Assembly (NCBI GenBank): GCA_021773095.1
Contig: JAJFKR010000006.1
Location: 62,001 to 126,000, forward strand
Length of the DNA stretch: 64,000 nucleotides
DNA from: Woeseiaceae bacterium
GTDB lineage: Bacteria > Pseudomonadota > Gammaproteobacteria > Steroidobacterales > Woeseiaceae
Reading direction: 5' to 3'
A program made the translations under genes and the position numbers. Shown piece by piece: positions 24,782 through 32,341 of the stretch (positions within the stretch are counted from its first letter, which is position 1; the number at the start of each line of letters is the position of its first letter). The notes under the pieces are model-generated. The model was not told the DNA's origin and made no database searches. It saw only the letters and a program-made list of their open reading frames with translations.

Positions 24782-25283
24782 TATAGCTCCTACAGCGAAA
24801 ATCAGGAACGGCAGCCTTCTGGCTGCCTTTTCTTTGTGTGCGCTGGGCAGTGTTGTATTTGCAGGCGAAATACAGACACTGAATCCCGAATCGGTGGCAG
24901 CACCTTTCAAGAATCGCTTCAGCCACGGCAAGCTCGTGCCTGCAGACGCTGATTGGTTGTTCACGGCCGGGCAAACCGGACGCGACGTTGATGGACGGGT
25001 CGGTGACGGGATTGACGAGCAGGCGGAGTTTGCGATGCGCAACCTGTTCAACATTGTTGTTGCCGCTGGCATGTCGAGCGAGGACGTCATCAAGATGACC
25101 ATTTACTATCTCGATCCTGCGCACCTGCCCACTATCGTTGCGGCGCGCAATCGCTATTTCGGCGAGGACTTCAGGCCGGCGAGTACGGCGGTCGGGGTTG
25201 CCGCGCTGGCGAACCCGGCTTACCTGGTGGAAGTCGAGCTGGTAGCGGCGAGAGTGCCCGAGAATCGCGAAAGCACGCCGTAG
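24774..25283 (+). CDS. Exported RidA-family protein lacking the key arginine
   Basis: Residues 1-30 look like a signal peptide (KIRN, then SLLAAFSLCALGSVVFA). The mature part, starting GEIQTLNPESVAAPF, is a normal RidA/YjgF chain. The imine-hydrolysing arginine of RidA (PARSCV in Escherichia coli) aligns with S137 in PASTAV, while the later glutamate (E155 in VEVELV) remains. So it resembles Arg-less Rid groups and may bind rather than hydrolyse. The start is a GTG overlapping the TonB receptor stop, with no clear ribosome site. A terminator hairpin lies in the signal-peptide codons. The last 64 bases overlap the convergent MFS gene. Confidence 0.72.
   Translation: MANIAPTAKIRNGSLLAAFSLCALGSVVFAGEIQTLNPESVAAPFKNRFSHGKLVPADADWLFTAGQTGRDVDGRVGDGIDEQAEFAMRNLFNIVVAAGMSSEDVIKMTIYYLDPAHLPTIVAARNRYFGEDFRPASTAVGVAALANPAYLVEVELVAARVPENRESTP
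24810..24834 (+). terminator. Intrinsic terminator after the TonB receptor, inside ridA-like signal-peptide codons
   Basis: GGCAGCC and GGCTGCC form a perfect 7-bp stem with a TTCT loop, followed by TTTTCTTT. It is 29 bases after the receptor stop and falls within codons 13-20 of the RidA-like frame. It is a textbook terminator by sequence, so RidA expression may depend on read-through or attenuation. Confidence 0.7.
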
Positions 25284-26509
25284 AGAATAGCCAGACCCAA
25301 TAACGTGATACTAACGGTTTTCCAGATGGCGGATGGGTCGTCCGGATTGATAATCGGCTGCGCGAGGATCGGCGCGGAAAACTGGCCAACGAACATTGCA
25401 GTCGTGACCAGACCGACCCCAAATCCACGGCGCTTCGCCGCGACGATAGAGAGTATCCAACTGCTTTGATTGGGCATATAGAGCCCGAAGCCGATACCGG
25501 CCAGTACCATACCCAACAACGCCATTGCGTAGCTTGTCGCAGCAGCAACAACAAAATAGCCCACGGCCATAGACAAGTAAATCACCGCGTAAATAGCGAC
25601 GAAATTCAGGCGTGCCTTGAACTTGTGATAGATCAACGATGACAGTGCGCCGATGGTATTGCCGAGTGCGATCGCAGCACCCATTTCAAGCGGTGTCGCT
25701 GAGAAAACGTTGCGCAGGTAAAACGGTAGCTGCACCGGTGTAATAAAGAAAAACGCGGATGCCAGGAAAGCGGAGATGAAGACGTAGGAGGCAGACAGTA
25801 ACGGAATGGACGGTGCACTGTCATCGGCCTTCGATGCCTCTTGAGTTGCTTTCGGCAAGCTTTCGCTCAACGCGATAAAGCCACTCGGTACAATAACGAA
25901 CGCGATTAGATAACCCAGGAACGGTGCTTGCCAACCGGTGTTTGCGAGAAAGCCACCTAACAGCATGAAGATGACGCCACCGAATTTCATGGCAGAGCCC
26001 TGCCAGCCGATTACCCGGTTGCGTTCGGGGCCCTGATAGTAGTCACCAACCATTGCAACTGTTGCTGTCTTGATACCCGCGATCGATAAGCCAAGAACGG
26101 CACGCCCAACGAACATGAACAGGAAGCTATCGGCAAAATAACCAGATGTGCCTGCTATGCCAAATACGATCAGGGACACGTTCAACAGCGACTTACGTCC
26201 GACATTATCGCTAAGCCACCCGACCAGCGGTGCGCCGAGAATAATGAACAACGCCGGAATCGACAGGAGTATGAACTTCACCAGGAAGATAACGCTGGCG
26301 TCTCCCGGCAAAATACTGATGGCAGCGAGAATCGCTCGGGCGAATGGCTCGTTCTGGGCGTTTTCTGCAAAGACCTTCGCGATTTGCGGCATTGCTGGCG
26401 CAGCCAGCGGTGTTGCCAGCAGAGCGATCGCTGTCGCGGCCAGTATTACAAACAGTCCATGAGGGCTAAGTTGTTGTTTTGACGGATTAAGTTCAGATTG
26501 TTCTGACAT
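25220..26509 (-). CDS. Major facilitator superfamily transporter
   Basis: The 429-residue protein has twelve hydrophobic helices and the MFS loop 2-3 signature GWLSDNVGRKSLLNVS, repeated in degenerate form in the second half (NTIGALSSLIYHKFKARLNF). It is a secondary transporter; direction and substrate are unknown. AAGG lies eight bases before the ATG. The gene is divergent from the second M24 gene, and its promoter region holds the LacI-type operator, so it is probably part of that regulon. Its 3' end runs 64 bases into the RidA-like gene. Confidence 0.85.
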   Translation of the reverse strand: MSEQSELNPSKQQLSPHGLFVILAATAIALLATPLAAPAMPQIAKVFAENAQNEPFARAILAAISILPGDASVIFLVKFILLSIPALFIILGAPLVGWLSDNVGRKSLLNVSLIVFGIAGTSGYFADSFLFMFVGRAVLGLSIAGIKTATVAMVGDYYQGPERNRVIGWQGSAMKFGGVIFMLLGGFLANTGWQAPFLGYLIAFVIVPSGFIALSESLPKATQEASKADDSAPSIPLLSASYVFISAFLASAFFFITPVQLPFYLRNVFSATPLEMGAAIALGNTIGALSSLIYHKFKARLNFVAIYAVIYLSMAVGYFVVAAATSYAMALLGMVLAGIGFGLYMPNQSSWILSIVAAKRRGFGVGLVTTAMFVGQFSAPILAQPIINPDDPSAIWKTVSITLLGLAILYGVLSRFSGTLAATSSTSTR

Positions 26510-26543
26510 TTTCGCTGCCTTTTTGCTCAGGTAGTTTTGCCCG

Positions 26544-26581
26544 ACAATACGCGGCTATGGCATCATGTGCAAACGATTGCA
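26544..26581. promoter_or_regulatory. LacI-type operator TGCAAACGATTGCA (26568-26581) with overlapping MFS promoter
   Basis: The operator has perfect TGCAA/TTGCA arms around ACGA, with the central CG usual for LacI-family sites. It is identical to the site at 29728-29741. On the minus strand, TTGCAC (26567-26572, inside the operator) and TATTGT (26544-26549) are 17 bases apart, a plausible -35/-10 pair for the MFS gene. On the plus strand the operator ends 11 bases before the M24 start. Confidence 0.75.
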
Positions 26582-26592
26582 CGGAGAAAGAA

Positions 26593-27894
26593 ATGACGTC
26601 GAAACTCGATGATCCAGACATCATAAAGCCTGAGGATATTGACCCCGGTCACGACTGGTCACGCGCACTGCGTGCGCCTGGTGCCATGAATGTCGACTTT
26701 GAGGAGCGGGTGAATTTCCGCCGTCTGCACGATTACCGGCTCGGGCGCTCGCGGATGGCGTTGAAGAACTCGGATCTTGGCTCGCTGCTGACGTTCGACA
26801 ACAACAATATTCGTTATATCACGAGCACTGCTATCGGCGAATGGGCACGGGACAAGATGTGCCGTTTTGCATTGCTCGCTGGCGACGGTGACCCGCACTT
26901 GTGGGATTTCGGATCGGCTGCGGCCCATCACCGGATTTATGCGCCGTGGTTAAAACCCTCTTGCTGCCACGCCGGTATGGTGGGATTGCGCGGCACGGTT
27001 TCGCCCGAATCGGGTTTGATGGCGAAAGCTGCGGCCGAGATCAAGGACGTCCTGGAGCAAAACGGTGTTGCTCATTTACCGGTTGGCGTCGATCTTTGCG
27101 AACCGGCGATGTTGTTTGAGCTGCAAAATGTGGGCCTTGAGATCGTAGATGGCCAGCAGGTCATGCTGGATGCGCGCGAGATCAAGTCCATGGACGAAAT
27201 CATGTTGCTCAATACTGCAGCATCCATGGTCGATGGCGTGTACGACATGATATTCGAGAAACTACGTCCAGGGGTTCGCGAGTCGGACATCGTTGCGCTG
27301 TCGAACAAGATGCTTTACGAAATGGGTTCCGATGACGTCGAGGCGATTAATGCGGTTGCGGGCGAGCGCTGCAGCCCGCACCCGCACAATTTCACTGACC
27401 GGCTGATTCGTCCCGGCGACCAGGCGTTCTTCGATATCATTCAGGCCTACATGGGCTACCGAACCTGCTACTACCGTACGTTTAATGTGGGTCGGGCAAC
27501 TGACCCGCAACGCGACGCTTACAAAAAAGCACGCGAGTGGATGGATAGCGCACTGGCGCTCGTGAGACCGGGTGTTGGCACCGATCAAATCGCGAAAGTA
27601 TTCCCGAAGGCTGAAGAGTTCGGTTTCTCAAGCGAGATGGAGGCTTTTGCGCTGCAGTTTTGCCACGGCCTCGGCGTTGCGTTGCACGAACGACCGATCG
27701 TGAGCCGACTCGTATCTCTGGATGATCCGCAAGAGATCAAAGAGGGTATGGTATTTGCGCTGGAAACGTATTGTCCGGCAAGCGACGGATTTTCGGCGGC
27801 GAGAATCGAAGAAGAAGTGGTGGTTACGGACGCTGGCTGCAGGGTAATTACCCTGTTCCCGGCCGAAGAATTGCCGATCGCCAATCCTTATTAG
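26593..27894 (+). CDS. M24-fold (aminopeptidase P/creatinase-like) protein with altered metal site, paralogue 2
   Basis: The 433-residue protein has a creatinase-like N-terminal domain and a pita-bread C-terminal domain. Metal-site residues D281, H358, E391 and E406 are in place, but the second Asp is replaced by C292 (YMGYRTCYYRTF), exactly as in the paralogue at 11979-13223. The ATG at 26593 follows GGAG at about six bases. An earlier ATG at 26557 would put the LacI operator inside the coding region, so it is rejected. It is controlled together with the MFS gene by the operator and probably acts on the imported compound. The reaction is unknown. Confidence 0.8.
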   Translation: MTSKLDDPDIIKPEDIDPGHDWSRALRAPGAMNVDFEERVNFRRLHDYRLGRSRMALKNSDLGSLLTFDNNNIRYITSTAIGEWARDKMCRFALLAGDGDPHLWDFGSAAAHHRIYAPWLKPSCCHAGMVGLRGTVSPESGLMAKAAAEIKDVLEQNGVAHLPVGVDLCEPAMLFELQNVGLEIVDGQQVMLDAREIKSMDEIMLLNTAASMVDGVYDMIFEKLRPGVRESDIVALSNKMLYEMGSDDVEAINAVAGERCSPHPHNFTDRLIRPGDQAFFDIIQAYMGYRTCYYRTFNVGRATDPQRDAYKKAREWMDSALALVRPGVGTDQIAKVFPKAEEFGFSSEMEAFALQFCHGLGVALHERPIVSRLVSLDDPQEIKEGMVFALETYCPASDGFSAARIEEEVVVTDAGCRVITLFPAEELPIANPY

Positions 27895-27905
27895 GCTTCC
27901 CTAAT
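27890..27905. terminator. Small hairpin joining two convergent stop codons
   Basis: ATTAGG and CCTAAT pair across CTTC. The left arm contains the TAG stop of the M24 gene, and the right arm contains the complement of the TAG stop of the lacI-type gene. There is no T-run, so termination strength is doubtful. Confidence 0.35.
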
Positions 27906-28926
27906 CACTCGGCGCGGCGGTTGATCCGCGGACGACCAAATGCGGGTCTAATGTGATTGTATTGGGAACCATGCCGGGATCGCGTATTTCTGCCAGTAAC
28001 ATCAATGCGGCCTGAACGCCCAACTCGTCATGTTGGATATGCAGTGTTGTCAGCGGTGGTGACATGCGGTCCGAGAAGGGCATGTCGTTAAATCCTGTGA
28101 CCGATACATCGTGAGGACACGACAGGCCGTGTTCGGCCAGCGCGTCATAACATCCCAGCGCCAGCAAATCGTTGGCGGCTACCACGGCGGTAAATGAATG
28201 ATCAGCAGCGAGAAGCGCCTGCATTCCCGTCCGTCCCGCGTCCTCTGTAAACGCAGCACAGCTGAAGACCCGTTCCGGCCGGTATTCGAATTTTCCAAGT
28301 TTCCCTTGCTGTTCAAAGGCTTGTCTGCGGCCCATACCCGTGGACGTATTCTCCGGACCGCCGAGAAATGCGATGCGCGTGTGGCTAAGGTCCTGCAGGT
28401 GTGACATGGCCAGTTGAATGCCCAGTTCGTCATTGTTAATTACCTCCGTGACGTCCTGATCATCGGTAGTGCGATTGACGAGGACCAGTGGCATGTGGTC
28501 CTCAATGCATTCGGAAACCAAAGAGTCGTCGGTATGTGCTGTCGCCAGAATCAGCCCATCGATATGCCGCGCTTTCAGCGCATCAAAGATCGCTTGCTCA
28601 CTCTTCGGATTATTGTCTGAGTCTGCCAGTAGGGCGATATAGCCTTCGGCACTCAAAGTCCGCTCGATACCTCGCACGACGGGTGGAAAAACCGGGTTGC
28701 TTAAATCCGGAATGATGACGCCGATCGTGTAGGACCTGCCGGTGCGTAATCCTGACGCGAGCGAACTACGTGCGTATCCCAGCTCCGCTGCAATCTGTTG
28801 CACCCGTGTCGCGACATCGGCAGAAACCATCGACCGGGTTGCTGGGTTCAAAACGCGTGACACCGTTGACGGGTGTACGTTCGCGGCCGCTGCGACATCC
28901 TTGATGTTGACTTTCGTTTTGGCCAT
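27901..28926 (-). CDS. LacI-family transcriptional regulator
   Basis: The N-terminus has the LacI helix-turn-helix and hinge (VNIKDVAAAANVHPSTVSRVLN, then SSLASGLRTGRSYTIGVIIPD). The periplasmic-binding-protein-like core follows (about 60-335), with VVAANDLLALGCYDAL and VTGFNDMPFSDRMSPPLTT, typical for sugar- or acid-sensing members. At 341 residues it is full length. The gene sits between the two divergent promoter regions that carry the same TGCAAACGATTGCA operator, so it is the obvious repressor for MFS, M24, TauE and the downstream oxidoreductase operon. The inducer is unknown. Confidence 0.92.
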   Translation of the reverse strand: MAKTKVNIKDVAAAANVHPSTVSRVLNPATRSMVSADVATRVQQIAAELGYARSSLASGLRTGRSYTIGVIIPDLSNPVFPPVVRGIERTLSAEGYIALLADSDNNPKSEQAIFDALKARHIDGLILATAHTDDSLVSECIEDHMPLVLVNRTTDDQDVTEVINNDELGIQLAMSHLQDLSHTRIAFLGGPENTSTGMGRRQAFEQQGKLGKFEYRPERVFSCAAFTEDAGRTGMQALLAADHSFTAVVAANDLLALGCYDALAEHGLSCPHDVSVTGFNDMPFSDRMSPPLTTLHIQHDELGVQAALMLLAEIRDPGMVPNTITLDPHLVVRGSTAAPSD

Positions 28927-28931
28927 AGCCG

Positions 28932-29684
28932 TTACAAAACATCCGCGAGTAGCTTGATTTCCATGCCAAGAAACGTGATCAGCAGGATACGGTTAAAAAC
29001 GACCGTGGAAATCACTCCGGCCATCGAAATGCCGATCCTCGTAAACAGCAAGGTAGGAATCAGCGCCGCGACACTCAAAGCGAGCCTTGATGGCGTGAAT
29101 AATTGTGTGCTTGCCGCTGTACTCAATTGGGCGACGGAAAAAACAAGAAATGTCGAGGCGACCAGGAACGCGTACGCCTCGGGCTTGATTTTCGGGTCAT
29201 GGAAATAGGGTGCAACAATGTGTGCTGATACGCCGGTCGCGCCTTGAATGGTACCGCCTGTTAGACCGACCAGCGCAGCGACCGCTCCTCGTGCCCGAAA
29301 CAGAGGTGCCAGCAAATCACCCAGAAAATACTGCAATAAATAAAGCGCTAACCATGCTGCGAGAATCAATTTCAGCCAGCGATCGTCGACCACGATCAGG
29401 AGAAATGTGCCGATAATCCCACCGATAAAACCCGCGACGAGAAACGCAACGTGCTCGCGCAGCAGCGAAGCGAATCGACGGTGGCTGGCGATAAGCCACA
29501 GGTTGGAACCGAGGGCCGGAATAATCATTAGAACAACGGCTTCCTCGACGGATGTGATCATCGCTATAGCAGGTACTGCGAACAGCGGCAGGCCCAGGCC
29601 TGTCATGCCCTTGAACAGGGCGCCGAGGGAGATCGTCACCAGTACAGCGACGACCAGCCACGGTCCAATTACGCTCAAGTCCAA
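28932..29684 (-). CDS. TauE/SafE-family (sulfite/organic anion exporter-like) membrane protein
   Basis: The 250-residue protein has about eight hydrophobic helices. It shows the two family repeats GALFKGMTGLGLPLFAVPAIAM near the start and GLTGGTIQGATGVSAHIVAPYF in the second half. TauE/SafE proteins move sulfite, sulfoacetate or other small organic anions. The start is TTG (MDLSVIGPW) with AAGGA seven bases upstream. It runs directly into the lacI-type gene (5-base gap) and is divergent from the HIBADH-like gene across a LacI operator. Confidence 0.85.
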   Translation of the reverse strand: MDLSVIGPWLVVAVLVTISLGALFKGMTGLGLPLFAVPAIAMITSVEEAVVLMIIPALGSNLWLIASHRRFASLLREHVAFLVAGFIGGIIGTFLLIVVDDRWLKLILAAWLALYLLQYFLGDLLAPLFRARGAVAALVGLTGGTIQGATGVSAHIVAPYFHDPKIKPEAYAFLVASTFLVFSVAQLSTAASTQLFTPSRLALSVAALIPTLLFTRIGISMAGVISTVVFNRILLITFLGMEIKLLADVL

Positions 29685-29694
29685 CGTGTATTCC

Positions 29695-29722
29695 TTGCGT
29701 CGATTCAGAATCAGCCTATAAT
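29695..29722 (+). promoter_or_regulatory. Promoter of the HIBADH-amidohydrolase-molybdoenzyme operon
   Basis: A perfect TATAAT (29717-29722) is preceded at 16 bases by TTGCGT (29695-29700). The LacI-type operator begins five bases downstream, over the expected transcription start, which is the classic position for repression. Confidence 0.7.
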
Positions 29723-29727
29723 CTTAA

Positions 29728-29741
29728 TGCAAACGATTGCA
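29728..29741. promoter_or_regulatory. LacI-type operator, second copy
   Basis: TGCAAACGATTGCA is identical to the site at 26568-26581, here flanked by A and T to give a longer dyad. It lies between the divergent TauE/SafE and HIBADH-like genes and just after the TATAAT box. Confidence 0.8.
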
Positions 29742-29774
29742 TAAAAATACACATACATCGCAGGTGACGATCAA

Positions 29775-30725
29775 ATGGTTGAAAAAACTTCAAATAAACG
29801 TGAGCTGGGTAGTTTCTCGGTGGGCTGGATTGGGGCCGGTCGTATGGGCTATGCGATGGCACGTCGACTGCTGCAGGCCGGCGCTGATGTTGCTGTCTAC
29901 AACCGGACTCGTGCCAAAGCCGAGCCGCTGACAGAGGACGGCGCCGTGATTGTTGATCATCCGTCTGAGCTCGCCGGGCGCGACATAGTATTTACGATGG
30001 TGTCCGGGCCGGCAGATTTGAAGCAGGTAATTTGCGGAGAAAACGGGTTGTTGAGCACGGCGGTGACGCCACGTTTGGTTGTCGATTGCTCAAGCGTATC
30101 TGAAGAGGGATCACTCGAGGTCCGCGAAGTACTCGCGGAGCGGGGTTGTGACATGTTGTCATCGCCGGTAAGCGGTAATGCGAAAGTCGTCGCCGCCGGC
30201 CAACTTACCGTTGTTGTCTCGGGCCCGAAAGCGGCTTTCGATCTGGCTGAGCCGTATCTGGAGGCGCTTGGCGAGGGAGTCACCTATGTTGGTGAAGGTG
30301 AGCTCGCCCGCATGGTGAAGATCTGTCACAACGTATTGCTCGGTGTTGTTACGCAAAGTCTTGCCGAAATTGCCGTGCTCGCGGAAAAAGGTGGTGTCCC
30401 GCGACACGCGTTGCTCGATTTCATTAACAACAGTGTCATGGGGTCAATTTTCTCAACGTATAAGGCTCCGGCGATGGTTAAACTCGACTGGACCCCGACT
30501 TTTACGCCGTTGTTGTTGCGCAAGGACATGGATCTGGGGCTGGCTGCGGGTGCCAGGCTCGGTGTGCCTATGTCGGTCGCACAGACAACCCGGGACATGG
30601 TGCAACGATCGATTGATGCCGGTCATACCGATTGTGACTTCGGAATTCTGCTTGAAGAGCAGGCGAAAGCATCGGGACTGGACATTCAACCGGAAAACGT
30701 CGAGGTTGACGACGGCTTGCACTGA
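29775..30725 (+). CDS. NAD(P)-dependent beta-hydroxyacid dehydrogenase (3-hydroxyisobutyrate dehydrogenase family), paralogue 2
   Basis: The Rossmann motif is VGWIGAGRMGYAMARRLL (about residues 16-33) with NRTRAKAEPL for the cofactor phosphate region. The substrate loop is SSPVSGNAKVVAAGQL, a more standard SG motif than in the paralogue at 6216-7100. The catalytic lysine is in MVKICHNVLLG. It is 316 residues long, and AGGTG lies eight bases before the ATG. First gene of the LacI-controlled plus-strand operon; it probably oxidises a hydroxyacid formed from the imported substrate. Confidence 0.87.
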   Translation: MVEKTSNKRELGSFSVGWIGAGRMGYAMARRLLQAGADVAVYNRTRAKAEPLTEDGAVIVDHPSELAGRDIVFTMVSGPADLKQVICGENGLLSTAVTPRLVVDCSSVSEEGSLEVREVLAERGCDMLSSPVSGNAKVVAAGQLTVVVSGPKAAFDLAEPYLEALGEGVTYVGEGELARMVKICHNVLLGVVTQSLAEIAVLAEKGGVPRHALLDFINNSVMGSIFSTYKAPAMVKLDWTPTFTPLLLRKDMDLGLAAGARLGVPMSVAQTTRDMVQRSIDAGHTDCDFGILLEEQAKASGLDIQPENVEVDDGLH

Positions 30726-30753
30726 AATTACTCAGAAAAAATAAGGAGCAGCT

Positions 30754-31860
30754 GTGAAACGCAGACAATTCCTGAAAGAATCGGCTTCGGTCGCCGGAAT
30801 ATCCTTCGTCGGCTGTGGGCTCGGGGCGCTGGCGGGTTGCACCCGGGAGGCGCACGGCGCTCGTCGGCAGGTATCGATCGGTGGCCAGCGAATTCAAACC
30901 GTCGATATTCACTGCCACAGCTATGTCCATGACGTCTGGCCGCTGATTGAGGAGCACGGTGACCTTGCTTACCTGGTCAGCGTTTCCGAAAATCCGATTC
31001 TTCGCAAGAAAATCGATATCAATAATGTCGATTTCCGCCTGCAACAAATGGACGAGCAGGGGATCGATGTTCAGGCTTTGAGTCTGCATGTTGGCCAATA
31101 CCACCATTGGGCGGATCCTGATCTGGCCGCAAAAATCGTCACGCTACAAAACGAGAAAATCGCAGAGACCTGCGCGGCTCACCCCGAACGGTTTGTGGGT
31201 CTTGGTGCGGTTGCGTTGCAACATCCCGAACTGGCTGTCAGGCAAATGCAGCACGCTGTTCGCGAACTCGATATGCGTGGCTTCATGATTACGGGATCGG
31301 TCAACGACGAAGAGTTATCGGACCATAAATTTCACCCGTTCTGGGCGGCTGCTGAGGAACTGGGTACCGTCATTTTCATACACCCTCGTAATTTTCCAGC
31401 GGGCCAGTCACGATTGAATGGTAACGGGCGACTGGACAATGTCATTGGCAATCCGCTGGAGACAACAGTGGCGTTGTCGCACCTGATTTTCGACGGCACG
31501 CTGGACAAATACCCGGGTGTCAAGATTTGCGCAGCTCACGGCGGCGGTTACCTGGCATCTTACATCGGGCGCTCAGATCATTGCATCGAGCACGCCTCGA
31601 TGTTTTGCGAGGCTGTCGGAAAACTACCGAGTGAGTACCTGAAGAATTTGTACTTCGATTCATTGCTGTATACGACTGAGAACCTGCGGCACCTTATAGC
31701 GACTGTCGGCGCGGACCGCGTGGTCATTGGTACCGATTTTCCATTTGCGATGGGCACGGCCGATTCCATTGACCACGTAATGTCAGTCGAAGGATTAAGC
31801 GAGGCTGAGCAGGCAGCAATACTGGGCGAAACAGCCGCGGCATTGCTCGGTGTTACCTGA
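30754..31860 (+). CDS. Amidohydrolase-family (ACMSD-like) metal hydrolase/decarboxylase, Tat-exported lipoprotein candidate
   Basis: The signal region holds a Tat-like RRQFLK and a lipobox-like LAGC (C29), so the enzyme is probably exported folded and anchored. The amidohydrolase-2 metal motif DIHCHS (H53, H55) comes first, then a histidine in KICAAHGGGYLASYIGR and the late aspartate in VIGTDFPFAMG. The family includes decarboxylases and lactone or ring hydrolases acting on aromatic acids. The GTG start has AAGGAG in good position. With an exported molybdenum hydroxylase downstream, a periplasmic oxidation-hydrolysis pathway is likely; the substrate is unknown. Confidence 0.82.
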   Translation: MKRRQFLKESASVAGISFVGCGLGALAGCTREAHGARRQVSIGGQRIQTVDIHCHSYVHDVWPLIEEHGDLAYLVSVSENPILRKKIDINNVDFRLQQMDEQGIDVQALSLHVGQYHHWADPDLAAKIVTLQNEKIAETCAAHPERFVGLGAVALQHPELAVRQMQHAVRELDMRGFMITGSVNDEELSDHKFHPFWAAAEELGTVIFIHPRNFPAGQSRLNGNGRLDNVIGNPLETTVALSHLIFDGTLDKYPGVKICAAHGGGYLASYIGRSDHCIEHASMFCEAVGKLPSEYLKNLYFDSLLYTTENLRHLIATVGADRVVIGTDFPFAMGTADSIDHVMSVEGLSEAEQAAILGETAAALLGVT

Positions 31861-31867
31861 GGGATTC

Positions 31868-32341
31868 ATGCGAATCAAGTTCACTCTGAATGGTAAGGTC
31901 GCCGATATAAACGTTGAGCCGGACTCATCGTTACTGGAGGTCTTGCGCAACGACATCGAACTAAATGGTCCGAAATTTGGCTGTGGCCTTGCTCAGTGTG
32001 GCGCATGCGCGGTGTTGCTCGATGGTGTTTCAATACGTTCCTGTGTAACGCCCGCCGCCATTGTCGAGGGAAGGACGCTGACGACGCTCGAAGGTATTGG
32101 CGATAAAGACAACCCGCATCCACTGCAAGCCGCTTTTATCGCCGAACAGGCGATGCAGTGTGGTTATTGTGCCAGCGGAATCATGACGACAGCCGCTGCG
32201 TTTCTCGCGTCCAATAAATCGCCGACACGTGATGAAATTCGTGGTGCGTTGTCGGGGCATTTGTGTCGTTGTGGATCGCAACCGAGGATGATTCGGGCGG
32301 TTGAACGCGCGGCGCGCGTGATGAACGGAGACGACGAATGA
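31868..32341 (+). CDS. Molybdenum hydroxylase small subunit, two [2Fe-2S] clusters (IorA-like)
   Basis: The plant-type ferredoxin cluster ligands are C39, C44 and C47 (FGCGLAQCGAC) and C59 (IRSCV). The second cluster of the xanthine dehydrogenase family follows as MQCGYCASG and HLCRCGS. At 157 residues it matches the small subunit of isoquinoline oxidoreductase-type enzymes. The ATG at 31868 with GAGG upstream is preferred to an earlier one inside the amidohydrolase gene. It has no signal of its own and probably rides out with the Tat-signal-bearing large subunit. It overlaps the large subunit gene by four bases. Confidence 0.9.
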   Translation: MRIKFTLNGKVADINVEPDSSLLEVLRNDIELNGPKFGCGLAQCGACAVLLDGVSIRSCVTPAAIVEGRTLTTLEGIGDKDNPHPLQAAFIAEQAMQCGYCASGIMTTAAAFLASNKSPTRDEIRGALSGHLCRCGSQPRMIRAVERAARVMNGDDE

